Assembly: GCA_905250115.1 (NCBI GenBank)
Contig: CAJNOI010000010.1
Location: 863,610-927,609 of the forward strand
Source: Adineta steineri
Taxonomy: Eukaryota > Rotifera > Eurotatoria > Adinetida > Adinetidae
Reading direction: 5' to 3'
Length of the DNA stretch: 64,000 bases
A program made the position numbers and the translations under genes. The notes under the pieces were generated by a model. The model made no database searches and was not told the origin of the DNA. It saw nothing but the letters and a program-made list of their open reading frames with translations. This document shows, one piece after another, positions 49,476 to 61,645 of this stretch. Numbering within the stretch: the stretch's first letter is position 1; every line of letters begins with the position of its first letter.

Positions 49476-50921
49476 ATGACATGTGTAAAGTGTTTTCATT
49501 TCTTTTTCTATAATCTTCTTTTTTTTAATAATTATCATAGAATCCAGTTCAACATTCTCCTACAACTGTATCGACAAAAAATAGCCAATCCTCATCAGTA
49601 TACTTATGGAGATGAATAAACGAAAAAAATATATGAAATTTTTTTTTCTATATAGAGTTCCAAAACATATCGTTCATCTTCATCGATATCATTCAATAGT
49701 ATTCATAATGATGCATTAACGGATTCATGGGTATGAAATTAAAATTGATCTATTCTATTTTATGTACAAAATGAAAGAACATGCACGAGAGTTCAATAAC
49801 TAGAATATACTTCTAAAGATAAAATGATTATTTTAGTGCTCATTCGAACATCTAAATAGTCATTTTTGTACGTTTATTTTTAGTTGGCAGATTTAGAATC
49901 TAAAATTTCAAGCAATGCAATTTATGATGAATTTGATTCAATTCCATTCTACCGATTTAATAGTTCAAATGACGATGGACGACAAACAGAAAATATTCGT
50001 CGAAATCGTTATACAGATGTTATTCCATATGATGATACTCGTGTACGATTAACTCCAACAAAAGATAATCCAAATGGTTATATCAATGCATCTCATATAA
50101 AAGTTTGAAAATTTATTTCTTTTTTTCATATTTTAAAAACTTATTCTGTTAGTTTGGAATTGAAAATACGATTTCATCTTATATAGCAACTGAATTTCCA
50201 TTACCATCAACTATATCTGATTTTTGGCGAATGGTATTTGATTATCATATACATGTTATTATAATGCTTGTTGGATGTAATGAGATTCAATTATGTACAA
50301 ATTATTTTCCTCGAACTAAATATGAAACATGTCGAACAGATGAATTTGAAATAAAATTTATTTCGGAACAAAATCAACCAGATTTTTCTATTCGTCAACT
50401 ATGTATGAAAGATCTTAATGAACATCGAACACGTACAATTATTCATCTACAATATACAACATGGAATAGTAAACAATTACCATTAAATACATTTTCATTT
50501 ATTAGTAAAAGAATTTCCCTTTTCGTTAATAATATATTCATTTTATTCTTTAGATTTTATTAATATGGCTGATACATTTCGACGTCATTATGGAGAAATA
50601 AATCCATGTCTTGTTCATTGTACAGCTGGGTAAAAATACTATATTATAAATACTTGAAATGTAAAATTTCTTTCTAGTATTGGTCGAACTGGAATATTTA
50701 TTCTTATTCATATAATGATTCAATGTATTACATTTAATAAAGTATAAAATTTTATAGAGATTATATTTATGAAATTCAATTATTTATTCTAGAAAATAAG
50801 TGTAGCAAACGTGTTAAAAGTAATGCGTGAATATCGAATGTCATTTGTTGATCGTACATATTCATATATATTTGTATATCATTGTCTTATTGATTATCTT
50901 AAATCATCTAGACTTATTTAA
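49476..50921 (+). CDS. Protein tyrosine phosphatase-like protein, WPD loop altered
   Basis: Exons from about 49544 to the stop at 50919-50921 join in frame to a single classical PTP domain. Conserved blocks appear in order: IRRNRYTDVIPYDDTRVRL (KNRY motif), NGYINASHIK (substrate-loop region), YIATEFPLPSTISDFWRMVF, IIMLVGCNE, the signature loop HCTAGIGRTG, and VLKVMREYRMSFVDR with YIFVYHCL at the end. The Cys and Arg of CX5R are intact. Where active PTPs have WPDHGVP, the sequence reads YTTWNSKQLP, so the general-acid Asp is lost. The N-terminus is a Ser/Thr-rich stretch (NPVQHSPTTVSTKNSQSSS, SSKTYRSSSSISFNSIHND). The first exon is uncertain: ATG at 49476 (MTC then a donor) would splice in frame to 49544, but this is weak. 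An AATAAA overlaps the stop codon (50920-50925). No membrane helix was seen. Confidence 0.75.
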
Positions 50922-53900
50922 TAAATCTATATTTAGAAAAAAATAATCTTATTTTAAACTTTGCTTTCGATGTGGGAAAGAAAAATAAATATACTATTTT
51001 AAACTGAAGGGCAAAGCTGTTAGTTTCTCTAATGGAATTGACATTTTTGTTCGTAAAGCTTACGTGTTGGCTTTTAAGAAAGCAATTTTAGATTAAAAAA
51101 ATAATTCAAATTCTTTTTTTCTCTTCTTATCTGTTGTTTTTAGTTAAATATTTTTCCCAGAATATGTATAATTTCTATTTTTAAAAAAAAAAGAATTCAA
51201 TCATTGTGAATAACATTAATGTATATTTTTATTCGTGAAATAAAATTATCATATATACTAAAAATTACAAAGTGGAAGTGATTGTCGGAAGAACCTAGAG
51301 TAGGAACATTTGATGAAAATGTATTATTAGGTCATTGCGCTTGATTGACGCATTTCGAAAAATAGTAAATTACAAATAGATTATTGTGTTATGGCTTATT
51401 GTTAACACTTGAATAATAAAACCAATCACATTAATCAACAAAATCAGATAGCATCTATTAATGGAAAATGTTTAGAAGCAAAAATTCTTACATTCTCTCG
51501 AGCAATTTGTTGATCAGTCATATGCAAAAAAATTGATTGATTTCAAATAAACAGTCTGGAGTAAATGAAGCATTATACTTTCTTTTTGTAGAATATAAAA
51601 TCGTATGACACATACTCCACGACACTTTTATCATACTTTAAAAAAATGAATCAATTTTCTTAAAATAGAAAAGATAATTTCCGCAAGGTATTATAGTAAA
51701 AGCATTTCCATTTTTAAAGAACATTGAAAATACTTGAGTGCTAATTAATATTATCAGATTTTACTCTATATCATATAAAGGGAAATGAGTACACAAATAT
51801 ATTTTTCAATTATCAAAATTTAAATAAATATGAATATATTAACAATAGAATAAAAGGTAACAAACAAGCCTAAGTAACTGATACTGACATACTATATTAA
51901 GACATAATAAGGCTTCTGTTTAATCATATAAATGCTAAAAGAACAAAACGATTACAACTATATAAACAATACATTTTTGATATATTATCAGGAAGGTCGA
52001 TTGCACCATAATTTTCTAAGATATGAAAATTATTTCCGTAGGTTAATAAGAATATCTTTTTATAGAGATAAACCTATAAAAAAAAGGCATATATACCGGA
52101 TGGTGTCTGACAAGTAATAAAATATCAATTAAAACCTATAAATATTTTGACAAAAAGAGAAATTAAATGCAGCTGCGTTATTTACTCATTGATCTTCTAA
52201 AAGAATGCATTCTTAGACATGGTAAGCCTATAATAGAATTATTGATTGTTAGAGAAATGACTGTAAGACCTTGAGTGTATTACATAACAAATCTATGGAA
52301 GCATAGACTTTCTGTAGAGTTTAACATGACATATATTTTATATTATTAGAACTTATTAAATATCCAGACCCAATTTATACTTATTTATCATATCTTAAAT
52401 GGAAATTGATGCTTTTATCCATCATTATCGATAATTATTCTCTGCTTTACAGTAGAATAATATACTAAATATAAATAAGATACACTCTATGTCATATCAA
52501 ATTTTCATATTTTTCCATATTCTTTTATCACTAAATGAAGGGAATTATTCATGATTTTATCAAACAATGAAAAAATAACAATCTATTTTATCGTTCTCTT
52601 CTGTTATGACATACACGTACACGTATATAAAACTAGTTTTGTATGATAAAACTAAACGCCAATGAAAATATATCAAAAAACAAAGCATGTGCATTGAGAG
52701 TCACTTTCTTTTTTACTTTTGTTACCTATCTAAATTAATCGATCAAGGCCAAGTATTCATTCGTTGACAATAATAAATGGTAAAAGTATCTGACTAAATA
52801 TAATCGAACGTCGAACAAAAGATTCAACACAATCCATCATTTTATATATATATATATTGTACATCATTATCTTATCAATAAAAAAAAGAAGAAACATATA
52901 TCAACGATGATTAAACATATGAATAATATCCGAAGATCCTTGACAAAATTTAGTTCAAAAGAACAATCGTTTATGAACACTATATCATTCTAATCATGTG
53001 TTATATGAAAAGAAAGATGTGTTGATATAAGAGGAGAAAAAAAGAGATATGTATTGATATCTACTCATATCTAAAGTTGAGTTGAATATTTACTATATAT
53101 ATACATACGCACATGTATATACATATACTATTCATACAGGCATTGCCTATATTGTTTCTTCGTATATTATAATAGAAGTAAATAGCTGTCTCGCGCAAAA
53201 GGAAAGACAATACGATGATGGACATGCATATCTTATATGTTGGTTATAGAGTACATGGAAATGAAGAAGGAAATCCTCATAATATTCATGAATCTGACAA
53301 AATGATTATGACAAAATAAACTCAGCATGCAAGTCTTAAAACTGCGTTATTGTAAAAACATGAAGGCCATTGTTACATGCAATCTATTTCTGTACACAAT
53401 GGAAACTTAAGAAGTCTAGTATATAAGACAATCAGATATGCAGGTGGTAGGACACGTGTCCATTTTGTATGTCAGATAAAGAATAATATCCTTCATAATA
53501 CCGGTTAACTTCTACTATGTCTGAGAAGAAATTATCCAATGCATAACATCAATTGCGTTTCAAAAACTTATCCAACGTATTTCGTTTATTACCGACAGAC
53601 ATACTTTACCTCGACAGCATTTACTTTTTTTTTCTTTCTCTTATTGCATAAGTACAGCTCATTCACTATTCTCTTCTTCATCTTCTTCGATTTCTATTAT
53701 AACATTAAACAAAATCTTCGAACAAAAAAAGAACCCTAAACGATCTTTTTCTAAAGGCAATAAATCTTTTCTTTTAAGATTCACTATCAACAAGTGAAAT
53801 TGCGTATCATACAAATTTCGAGTAGAAAACAAATATTATTTTTTTTCCATTGTAAATGAATCTGTTGTTTTGATTCTTTCTTCCTTTTTTTTTTTAAATA

Positions 53901-54576
53901 ATTTTCATGTACACACACACTCACACACACGCAGGAAAAGAGAGAGAGAGAGAGTCAAACAGTTGAATGAACAAACAAGAGAAAAAAAAGAAGACAAATT
54001 TTATCATCATCATCATCATCATCATCGTCATACACACTGTTTTTTTTAAACGCAGAGCGCATGAGTTTCAAGAGCGATCTCACTGTGCAACAAATCATAC
54101 ACACACTTAAGAAAAACTTTATACAAGAGAAGAAAAAAAAAATAATATTGCAATCGATGATACAATGTGTACTCTTTGTACATACCACTTTTAAGTGAAA
54201 CAAAAAAAAAAGAAATATACTTGAATATATACCACTCATCTCCCTTGAAACGATAACATAACTGTTACATTGTATTCAGTAAAGAGAGACACAAGAGTAA
54301 GAAAAAAAAATAAAGGATACATATTAAAAAAATAAAGAGAGAGAGAGAAAGCCGAATGAATGCGCATTTAGTCTGTACAAATAATGTTAGTTATTGTTAT
54401 TATTATTGTTGTTGTTGTTGTTTTTTCTTGTAATATAAATGAGATTATAAGTTGAAATAAAAGATGTACATAATAGATTTGTGCATATACATGCACGTCA
54501 TTTGCATAGAAACAAAAAATCATTGAACTGAGACGACGGACGGAAAAAAAGAATACGAAAAAAGAAAACGTTGATA
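50922..54576. other. Gene-poor region and 3' flank of the PIM kinase gene
   Basis: The longest stretch without a supported gene (3.65 kb). It is strongly AT-rich with scattered short tracts: (TA)n near 52848-52858, TATA/TACATA runs at 53090-53140, CA and GA repeats at 53911-53954, a TCA-triplet repeat at 54003-54029, and TTG triplets at 54405-54425. The last 600 bp probably belong to the PIM kinase 3' UTR. A fragment near 52167-52222 (MQLRYLLIDLLKECILRH before a GTAAG) could be an exon but stands alone. Confidence 0.5.
53911..54029. repeat. Cluster of microsatellites (CA, GA, TCA)
   Basis: Three simple repeats fall within 120 bp. They are an interrupted (CA)n at 53911-53930, (GA)n at 53938-53954 and (ATC)n at 54003-54029. 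They lie in the presumed 3' UTR of the PIM-type kinase gene. Confidence 0.8.
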
Positions 54577-56493
54577 CTACAAGGAATTACCACGAGAAGA
54601 AGTACTGCCCGTCGTCGATTTCGACGTCGAATTTGAGTCTTTTAAATAATGATGATTATTATGTCCACCACCACCACCACCAATTCGACGACGAGATATG
54701 AATGATATCGATAAATCTCTAGTTGATGCAAATTTTAACCATTCAGATTGTAAACATTGATCTAATGTCGGTCGTTCAGATGATCTTATAGATAAACATT
54801 GTTCAATTAATTGTACACATTCTAAAATCAATCCATATATATAATTACAATGTGTTTCATTAATTAAAAAACACTACGCCGATATATTCACTCATAGCGT
54901 GACAAGACATTTTCTTTCTTTTTTCATTTTCATTACCACCGTATATACATTAACAAGAAAGCCCATAGGAAAAAAACATTTTTCAATATGAAAGAAACAT
55001 ATTATTAATTAGGTCATCCTGTTCTACTACTCATTCAGCAAATTTGTTTTTTTTATGCTTAACAACAAGACATATATGTCTTTTACTCATTTACGATAAT
55101 TTGTCATCTATATATATATATATATATATATATGTCGGGTCGTTTAGAATCTTCTAGTTTCTTTTACCTGATGAAAGATGACTTGGAAATTGTGGTTGAC
55201 ATTTAATAATTGCTAAATCATCAGAAAATGGAATATCACCACAGACTAAATCATATAAAAGTATTCCTAAAGACCAAACTGTTTGTGGTAAACCAAAATA
55301 TCGTCGACATGTAACCCATTCTGGAGTTGCATAACATGCCGTACCTTCAAAATCTGTATAAATTCCATCATTTAATAAAGCACCAGAACCAAAATCAATT
55401 AAATATAATTGTCCAGTACGCATATCAACAAGAAAATTTTCATCTTTAATATCTCGATGAAGAACCTAAAATAATTTAAAAGATTTTTATAAGAATAAAC
55501 AAATTCATTTTGTATTTAACTTACTCCACATGCATGTACATCTTTAAGTATTTGTAGAATTTGTTTAAAAAAATCACGTGCTAAACGTTCATCAAGACCG
55601 CCAGGACGGTCACAAATAAAATCATATAAATCACAACAATGTTCTGGTCGTTCAAGTACAATAACAAGTTGTTCATTATGTATAAAATATTCAAGCATAT
55701 GTATGACATTTTTTACTTTGGCAACACGACGTAATAGAGCAACTTCAAGTGGTAATTTTCCTTCGGACTAAAAAATTAATAATTAAATATTTTTTTGTTT
55801 TTCGTTCTAATATATATATATATATATCTTACTGTATTTATTTCACGCATCCGTTTTTTTGGTACGACTTTCAATGCTACTGGCATGCCATCTTTTTTTC
55901 TTACACCAGCATAAACATCTCCGAATCCGCCAGATGCAAGTTTATGAGCTATTAAATATCTTGCATGAAGTGGATCAACAGCAGCTAAAATAATATAAAT
56001 AAATAAATATATAGTTAGTTGGATCGAAGCCAACAAGTGTTACTATCAATCTAATCTTATCAACAGTACAAAAGTGGATACAGTAAAACAAGATACATAA
56101 CACATTATAAGCCGTACTTTTGTCCTATCCACTTCGCTTGCTTGTTCGTTCTGTATATCTTATTATGCGAAGACGAAAAAAAAGAACCTGTTATATATCA
56201 ATGATGTGTTTCTGGCGTGTATCGTTCTCAACCCTATTGATGACAAGCCTATTAACTAAAGAAAAATATGAACGCAATACCCTCTTTCTCTTGTCTTGTC
56301 TTTGTTGTACTGGTTAGCCTTTTGTATATGATGATAAAATTAGATATTATTAATTAAACTTACTTGATCGAGGTTTGGTTTTTGATATTGTATTAGTTTG
56401 TGGACGTTGGGTATGGATGGTTGTTTGAGATTGTTGAGGATGATGATGATGATGATGATGATGAGACGAGGGAGGAAGGACAAGAGTACTCAT
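54577..56493 (-). CDS. PIM-family serine/threonine kinase
   Basis: PIM kinases are constitutively active survival/growth kinases regulated mainly by expression. Five exons give about 370 residues. The ATG at 56491-56493 opens [10 protein letters not shown], followed by eight His codons and a Gln/Thr-rich leader. Kinase features are: Gly loop [18 protein letters not shown], Lys in VALKVV, and hinge [20 protein letters not shown], where ERPE with its hinge proline is the PIM hallmark. Further on are [20 protein letters not shown], catalytic loop [47 protein letters not shown] and [20 protein letters not shown], then [16 protein letters not shown]. All catalytic residues (Lys, HRD Asp, DFG Asp) are present. 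Beyond the domain, a Gly/Ser/Asn-rich tail ends TSSRGNSL. The intron at about 54835-55165 holds a (TA)n run (55109-55133), and the first intron is about 370 bp. It is equally related to PIM1 and PIM3, so no paralogue is named. Confidence 0.9.
55109..55133. repeat. (TA)n microsatellite in a PIM kinase intron
   Basis: Twelve uninterrupted TA units lie in the penultimate intron of the kinase gene, about 30 bp from the next exon. Confidence 0.85.
56440..56463. repeat. (ATG/CAT)n triplet repeat encoding a His tract
   Basis: Eight tandem CAT codons on the minus strand encode the His8 run near the N-terminus of the PIM kinase. Being a coding microsatellite, its length probably varies between alleles. 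Confidence 0.75.
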
Positions 56494-59400
56494 AATGATA
56501 AAAAAGTGATCGTTTTATTGATGCTGGTTTTGAAAGATTTTGTTGTATTATAATAATGTTGATAGTTTGTAAAATAAGAATAGTAGAAATTCGACAAAAG
56601 AAACGCTTATCTAAAATGTCAAATACGAAAATGTTTATTTCATCGACTAAAAAAACGAATAAGATGATGATGTGTGTGCGTGTATGTTTGTTGCGATAAT
56701 GGGAGAGAAAGAAAAAAAAGCACTATGCATTGTCTTTTCTTTTTCTTTCTTTTTTTTCTCTCATTTTCTCTTTCTCTTTTGTCTCTTTTGTTGTACGCAT
56801 GCAATCGGAGGATATTCTATTCTCATCGAAAACGAGAAGAGAAGAAAAAAAAACGAGATATCTCTATCCAACAAAAACACAATAACGACGATGCTGCTGC
56901 TGCTTACCAACCGACACGGCCTACAACAATCACCGTTCGCGGAAAGAAAAAGAAAAAGAAAAGAAAAGAGTGTATGTGTGTATGCACGTCTATGAATGAG
57001 TTGTGCGCGCACGGTCGAAGAAAAAGAGAAAGAAACGGCGTAATAATACGTTGGCAAAAATCCAACATGATGGTTGAATGAAACTAGCGAACTAATAATC
57101 GCGCGTTGGAGTTTTTTTTTTCTTTTTTCCTCTTTCTCATTTGGCACGACATCAAAAGAAATTGGCGAATAGTATATGTTGTTCTTTCTTTTGTGACAAA
57201 CGTAGAAGTAGAGAAAAAGAATATATATATACATTTGAGTACATACAACATCGTCGGAAGAAGAAGATTCATCGTCAAACAATTGGTTTAATTAAAATAA
57301 AAGAAAGATGACGAAGAAACGAACAAGCGCAAACATCTTTGCCATCATTAGACTAATTCGCGTGTGATATAGGAGATGTCTAGGACAAAATAAACAATCA
57401 GTTCTAGTAGGCGTAGGAGCAAAGAATATATATATGTATATATGTGTGTATGTATATATATATATGAATAGATAGATACGAATATAGAGAAGCAAGATGA
57501 CGATGTTGCCTTATTTTTTTTTCCTATTCCAAATAAATAATAACAAATCGAATGAAAAGAACACGTTGTTCAAATCGAAGTTTAAACTAGCCAGACAAAG
57601 AACTGTCTATCAACTGATGAATGATGTATGTTTTGTCTGTTATTCTTAGACGAAAAGAATTCGTTTAGCTAAATAAATCTTGGCAAGTAGGGATGAAATT
57701 CTTTCAAATAATAACAATAAATATGAAACAAAAATGACAAGAATAAAAAAATGAAATATTTTTTTTGGGTACTCATAAATATTGTCATGTAAATATTTAG
57801 AAAATAAGTATGTAAAAGGAATTTTTCTTCAGACAAAGAAAAAAAACTCAAATGACCTACATATTTTTTTATCTACTAAAGATTATTGTTAAAACTGTTG
57901 CTTTTATTATGTTAGCTAATCGTAAAAAGGAAAAAAAGCGAGTACGGTATTGATTTTGACTGTATTTATTTAGCAACTTAAAGTTTGCATCGCAAATAAA
58001 TTAATGTAAAAGGGGAAAAAAAAGGAAATATACATGACTAATAATATTTTTCAAAATAAAAAATCACTTGAATATCTAATCGATTAGTACATTGACTGTT
58101 TTTTATCAATTCTAACAATCAAAAAATAGAAAAAAACAACATATTATTACGAATCGTATTTATATCAAATAATCTCGATTATTAATATGAAATTTTTATA
58201 TAGAATCATAGACACACATACACACCTTTTTTATCCTTTCTTTTATTTCATTTTCTTGCGAAATTTTTCGATTATTGGAATACGTCAATAATGACTCAAT
58301 ATATCTATATATATACACCCTCATATGACAATATCAGTACTGATTCATGACATATTGAATATATATATAAAATGATAACAATTAACTTATTTAATCGCAT
58401 CAAAGAAAAGAGAGAGAGTGAAAAAGAATATTTGTCTGTAGGTGGTTCTTTACTTCCATCAAATCATGTGCAGATATTTAAATTAAATATACGCCATAGG
58501 ACGTTAGATATAAAATGTCCGGAGCATATGCTCTAAACTCAGCACGTATATTCGTCCTAAAATAAAGTGTTATCAGTGTCGAATGATATGCATTTAACCT
58601 TGAAAAAGAGTGAATACAAAAGCACATATTCGATATCGTTTTTAATGACAAAGAAATAGTAAGAATAAAATATGAGGGAGTCAAAAATGAGAATAACTGT
58701 ATTATAAAAAGATGACGCATTTTTTAAAGTGAATAATAATCATATTCTATATATAAATATGCATTGTAACTTACCTGAGTATTTCATTCAACATATGTTT
58801 AATAATAGACACACACACACACACATAACGGGAAAAATGGGTTACTCATTTATTTGTCAGGAATAAAGAAAAAAAGATGTAAATGACGATGTTGACAGCA
58901 TTTTTATAAGTATCATATATAGATCAACCTAAAAGTTGGATGTTATCAGTATTTAACAGTAACAGAAATGTATGTCTCTTTATGCTTCTTTTTTTTTTCT
59001 TTTCCGTTATTCCCACGTTCACACGCGATTAACACCTTAGTGGGATCAAGAATACAACTGACTGAGAATTGCATCAACACTTTGAAAATATATCATAGAA
59101 TTGTTAAATATATACATCTGAAAGGACAAACAAGTGTTGGATTGGATAGCTTTGATGACAGACAATGCATGTGTATGGATATATAAATAACATTGATTTA
59201 AAGATAGTAGAACTCTTATCTGATTCAGTTGAAAATACATAGAAATACGCGCGCGCGCTAAGATGAAATTTGATCTTGTCTTGTGAACAAGTATGATTGA
59301 CACACAACAGATGGATACAAACAAAAAAAAGACTCGTTGTCCGACATTGAGAATCAACATTCCATTGATTAAATTTCCTATGTTATATGATAATCATAAC

Positions 59401-59785
59401 GCATATATATAAAACTAATGTTTTTCAGGTTAGTCAGACAAAAAGAAAAAAGAAAAAAAGAAGGAGTATATTTATACCAGATTAGTCCTTGAAAATTTGC
59501 TTAATCACATTTGTATACAAAGACATAAAAATGAGTCTATAGCAACATATGTCATATAAGACACTACTATTTGAAAATTATTTCTATGTAACTGACTTTT
59601 GTTTATTAGAGTGAAAAGTCAGTTCGACATAATTCTAGACATTCTTCAATTAGAAAAATTGAATACGAGAGAATAATTATTTATATGAAAAGAATTTTTG
59701 TTATAATGTAATTGTTAGTTATTATACATTACATGAAAGATTAGATTGAAACAAATTTTCCTATTTTATTTACAGAAAGAAAGAA
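56494..59785. other. Region upstream of the PIM kinase gene and 3' flank of the KIAA1143-like gene
   Basis: About 3.3 kb without a supported gene. From 56,650 to 57,300 it is rich in purine/pyrimidine tracts (runs of CTTT, GAAA and GAGA) with CG-containing words. Overlapping frames of 107-173 codons there are low-complexity Lys/Arg/Ser/Phe strings, not proteins. This is probably the kinase gene's 5' leader and promoter. Simple repeats include TATA/TGTG at 57428-57465, (CA)n at 58808-58826 and CGCGCGCG near 59250. Nothing else was recognised. Confidence 0.5.
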
Positions 59786-61645
59786 TTAATCGTCTCCATC
59801 AAAGCCACTTTCATCCATAAATGAAAGTAATTGTGTTTTAGTCTTTTTTTTCTCATTCGAAATTCCATGATCACTTTCGTCGTTTTGTGTAGTAGTTGTT
59901 ATTGTTGTTGGAGCTTTTCGTTTTGTTGTTTTAGTTGAAGCCATATTAATAATGTCAGGTTTGATGGTAGACACATCACTTTCATCAGATTTTTCTTTTG
60001 GTTTACGAAATAATAAACGACCAGTAGGATCAATACATTTTTTTTCTTCATCAGCTACAAAAAAAAAGTAAAAATAGAATTGATTTTTCTAGGAAAAAAA
60101 AACTAATTAAAAACCTTCTCAAAAATTTCTTCCGGAAGTCTAATGATAATTATTTTTAGCTTCACAATTTGTCAAAGTGCTTTTCATTATACACTTTTTA
60201 TGTTATCGAACATCATACATATATAACTATGTATTACAATAGAGGCTTCCGCATAGTATTAAAATATTTCATCTCGCATGCAAATTAATGAACAGTAGAT
60301 GATTCAATAACAACAGTCTACTATTTCTAACGTGAAAACAAAGGTTTCGCTAAGTATGTCATATTTCGGGGAATATTATTTGATAGAAGCCTCAACAAGA
60401 TATCATAGTTTTTTACTTTTATGAATAGTAATAAGAAACCAATAATATTCAAACATATAACGAAATGATTAGTTCTATCTTTAAATTATTTTTGTCATTT
60501 CAAAACATAGAAAGATTAAGTCTGCATAACATCTTATCATACTGTTATATTAGAAATAACAACTATGACCTAGATATCTTAATTTTATAATGGAATAAAT
60601 TTTTCAAACGGAAAAAGCATTGCTAATGTGACATTGAAGTATTTAAAGTGATTTTTTCCTGTTGAGTTATATTTATCTTATCTATATTTACTTGTTGATA
60701 AAATGTTGAACGAGTTACTCTACTGGAAAAAGCTTTTCCTTTAAACAAAGAAAAAAACTAATTAAGTCATAACATTTTTAATATAGATTCTTCTTTTTTT
60801 CAATTTTAGTTATGAATATATTAAAACTCTAGAAAACGCTATTATCATGATTGATCTTATGTCATCTTAACACGTAGAAACTACTTTACAAAAATAGCAT
60901 CTAAGTAACCTTAGGATACAATTTATGCAAAGTAAACTGTTTATTAAAGAATTTATATTATGCACTAGAGCTCAGAATGACTTTAGAAACAAAAATGAAT
61001 CTGTACTGATTTCACTATCAAAACCATAATCGTTGAATATACTACGCACTAATTGTGGATAAAAATAGAATGGAAAAAAATCTGACAAGTTTAATCATTG
61101 TCTTTTAAGTGAATTATGAAAATGTCATATGAGATAAATGATTTCTTCTATGAACGATTTAATATGCTGATCTTTGAGAGGAGTTTTAAAATTCAATATA
61201 ATACCTTCTTTTGCTTTTGTCATTTCAAGTTCAACTTCTTCTTTACTTAAATCGTTTGAATTTAATTGCACAATCTGAGGTTTTTCATCATCTTTTCGAT
61301 AATCTCCATCACGTGGTCGATCATTAGGATCATTTATGTCATTGATATTTGTTCTATGCTATAGTAAAACATGACTAAAATAATGAAAAAATAAGATTTT
61401 ACTTTTTCTTCCGCTGTTATTGGTGCTTGATATCCTGTACGTTGTTTAAATTGTCGTATAAATGCTGGTTCCTCGCCTGAATTATACAAAATTTTTCCAT
61501 GTTTTTGAGTACCACCACCGGCACTTCCACCACCACGACCACCGCCGCGACCGCCACCACCACGGCCACCGCGACCACCACCTCCACCACCACCATCGCC
61601 ACCACCACCGCCACCGCCACCACCACGATGTCTATGTTTTCCCAT
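59786..61645 (-). CDS. KIAA1143: KIAA1143-like protein (DUF4604) with a glycine-rich N-terminal extension
   Basis: The function is unknown; the family is small, conserved and hydrophilic. Three or four exons run from the ATG at 61643-61645 to the stop at 59786-59788. Residues 1-45 are almost pure Gly with Arg (GGGRGGRGGGG-like), an RGG-type tract. After this, EEPAFIRQFKQRTGYQAP corresponds to AEPAFLARFKERVGYREG of human KIAA1143. PQIVQLNSNDLSKEEVEM corresponds to PQVVVLKKGDLSVEEVMK, and DPTGRLLFRKPKEKSDE to ADGRIIYRKPVKHPSDE. The C-terminus, LLSFMDESGFDGDD, corresponds to SLLSFDNEDE. A basic nuclear-localisation-like stretch (TKTTKRKAP, NEKKKTKT) lies before it. The second intron (about 60055-61203) is 1.15 kb, by far the longest in the window, where most introns are under 80 bp. 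The Gly tract is absent from the vertebrate protein and may give RNA-binding or condensate properties. Confidence 0.85.
60055..61203 (-). other. Exceptionally long intron of the KIAA1143-like gene
   Basis: This intron is about 1.15 kb. It has no open frame of note. A short inverted pair GAGGCTTC (60242) / GAAGCCTC (60387) is visible, but no full element boundaries. It may hold an old insertion or regulatory sequence. Confidence 0.55.

Noticed and set aside
52167-52222. Possible isolated exon (MQLRYLLIDLLKECILRH followed by a GTAAG donor)
   Set aside because: No matching downstream or upstream exon in a consistent frame was found within the gene-poor region.
56674-57282. Overlapping frames of 107, 135 and 173 codons on both strands
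   Set aside because: They are all translations of CTTT/GAAA purine-pyrimidine tracts upstream of the PIM kinase. Composition is pure low complexity.
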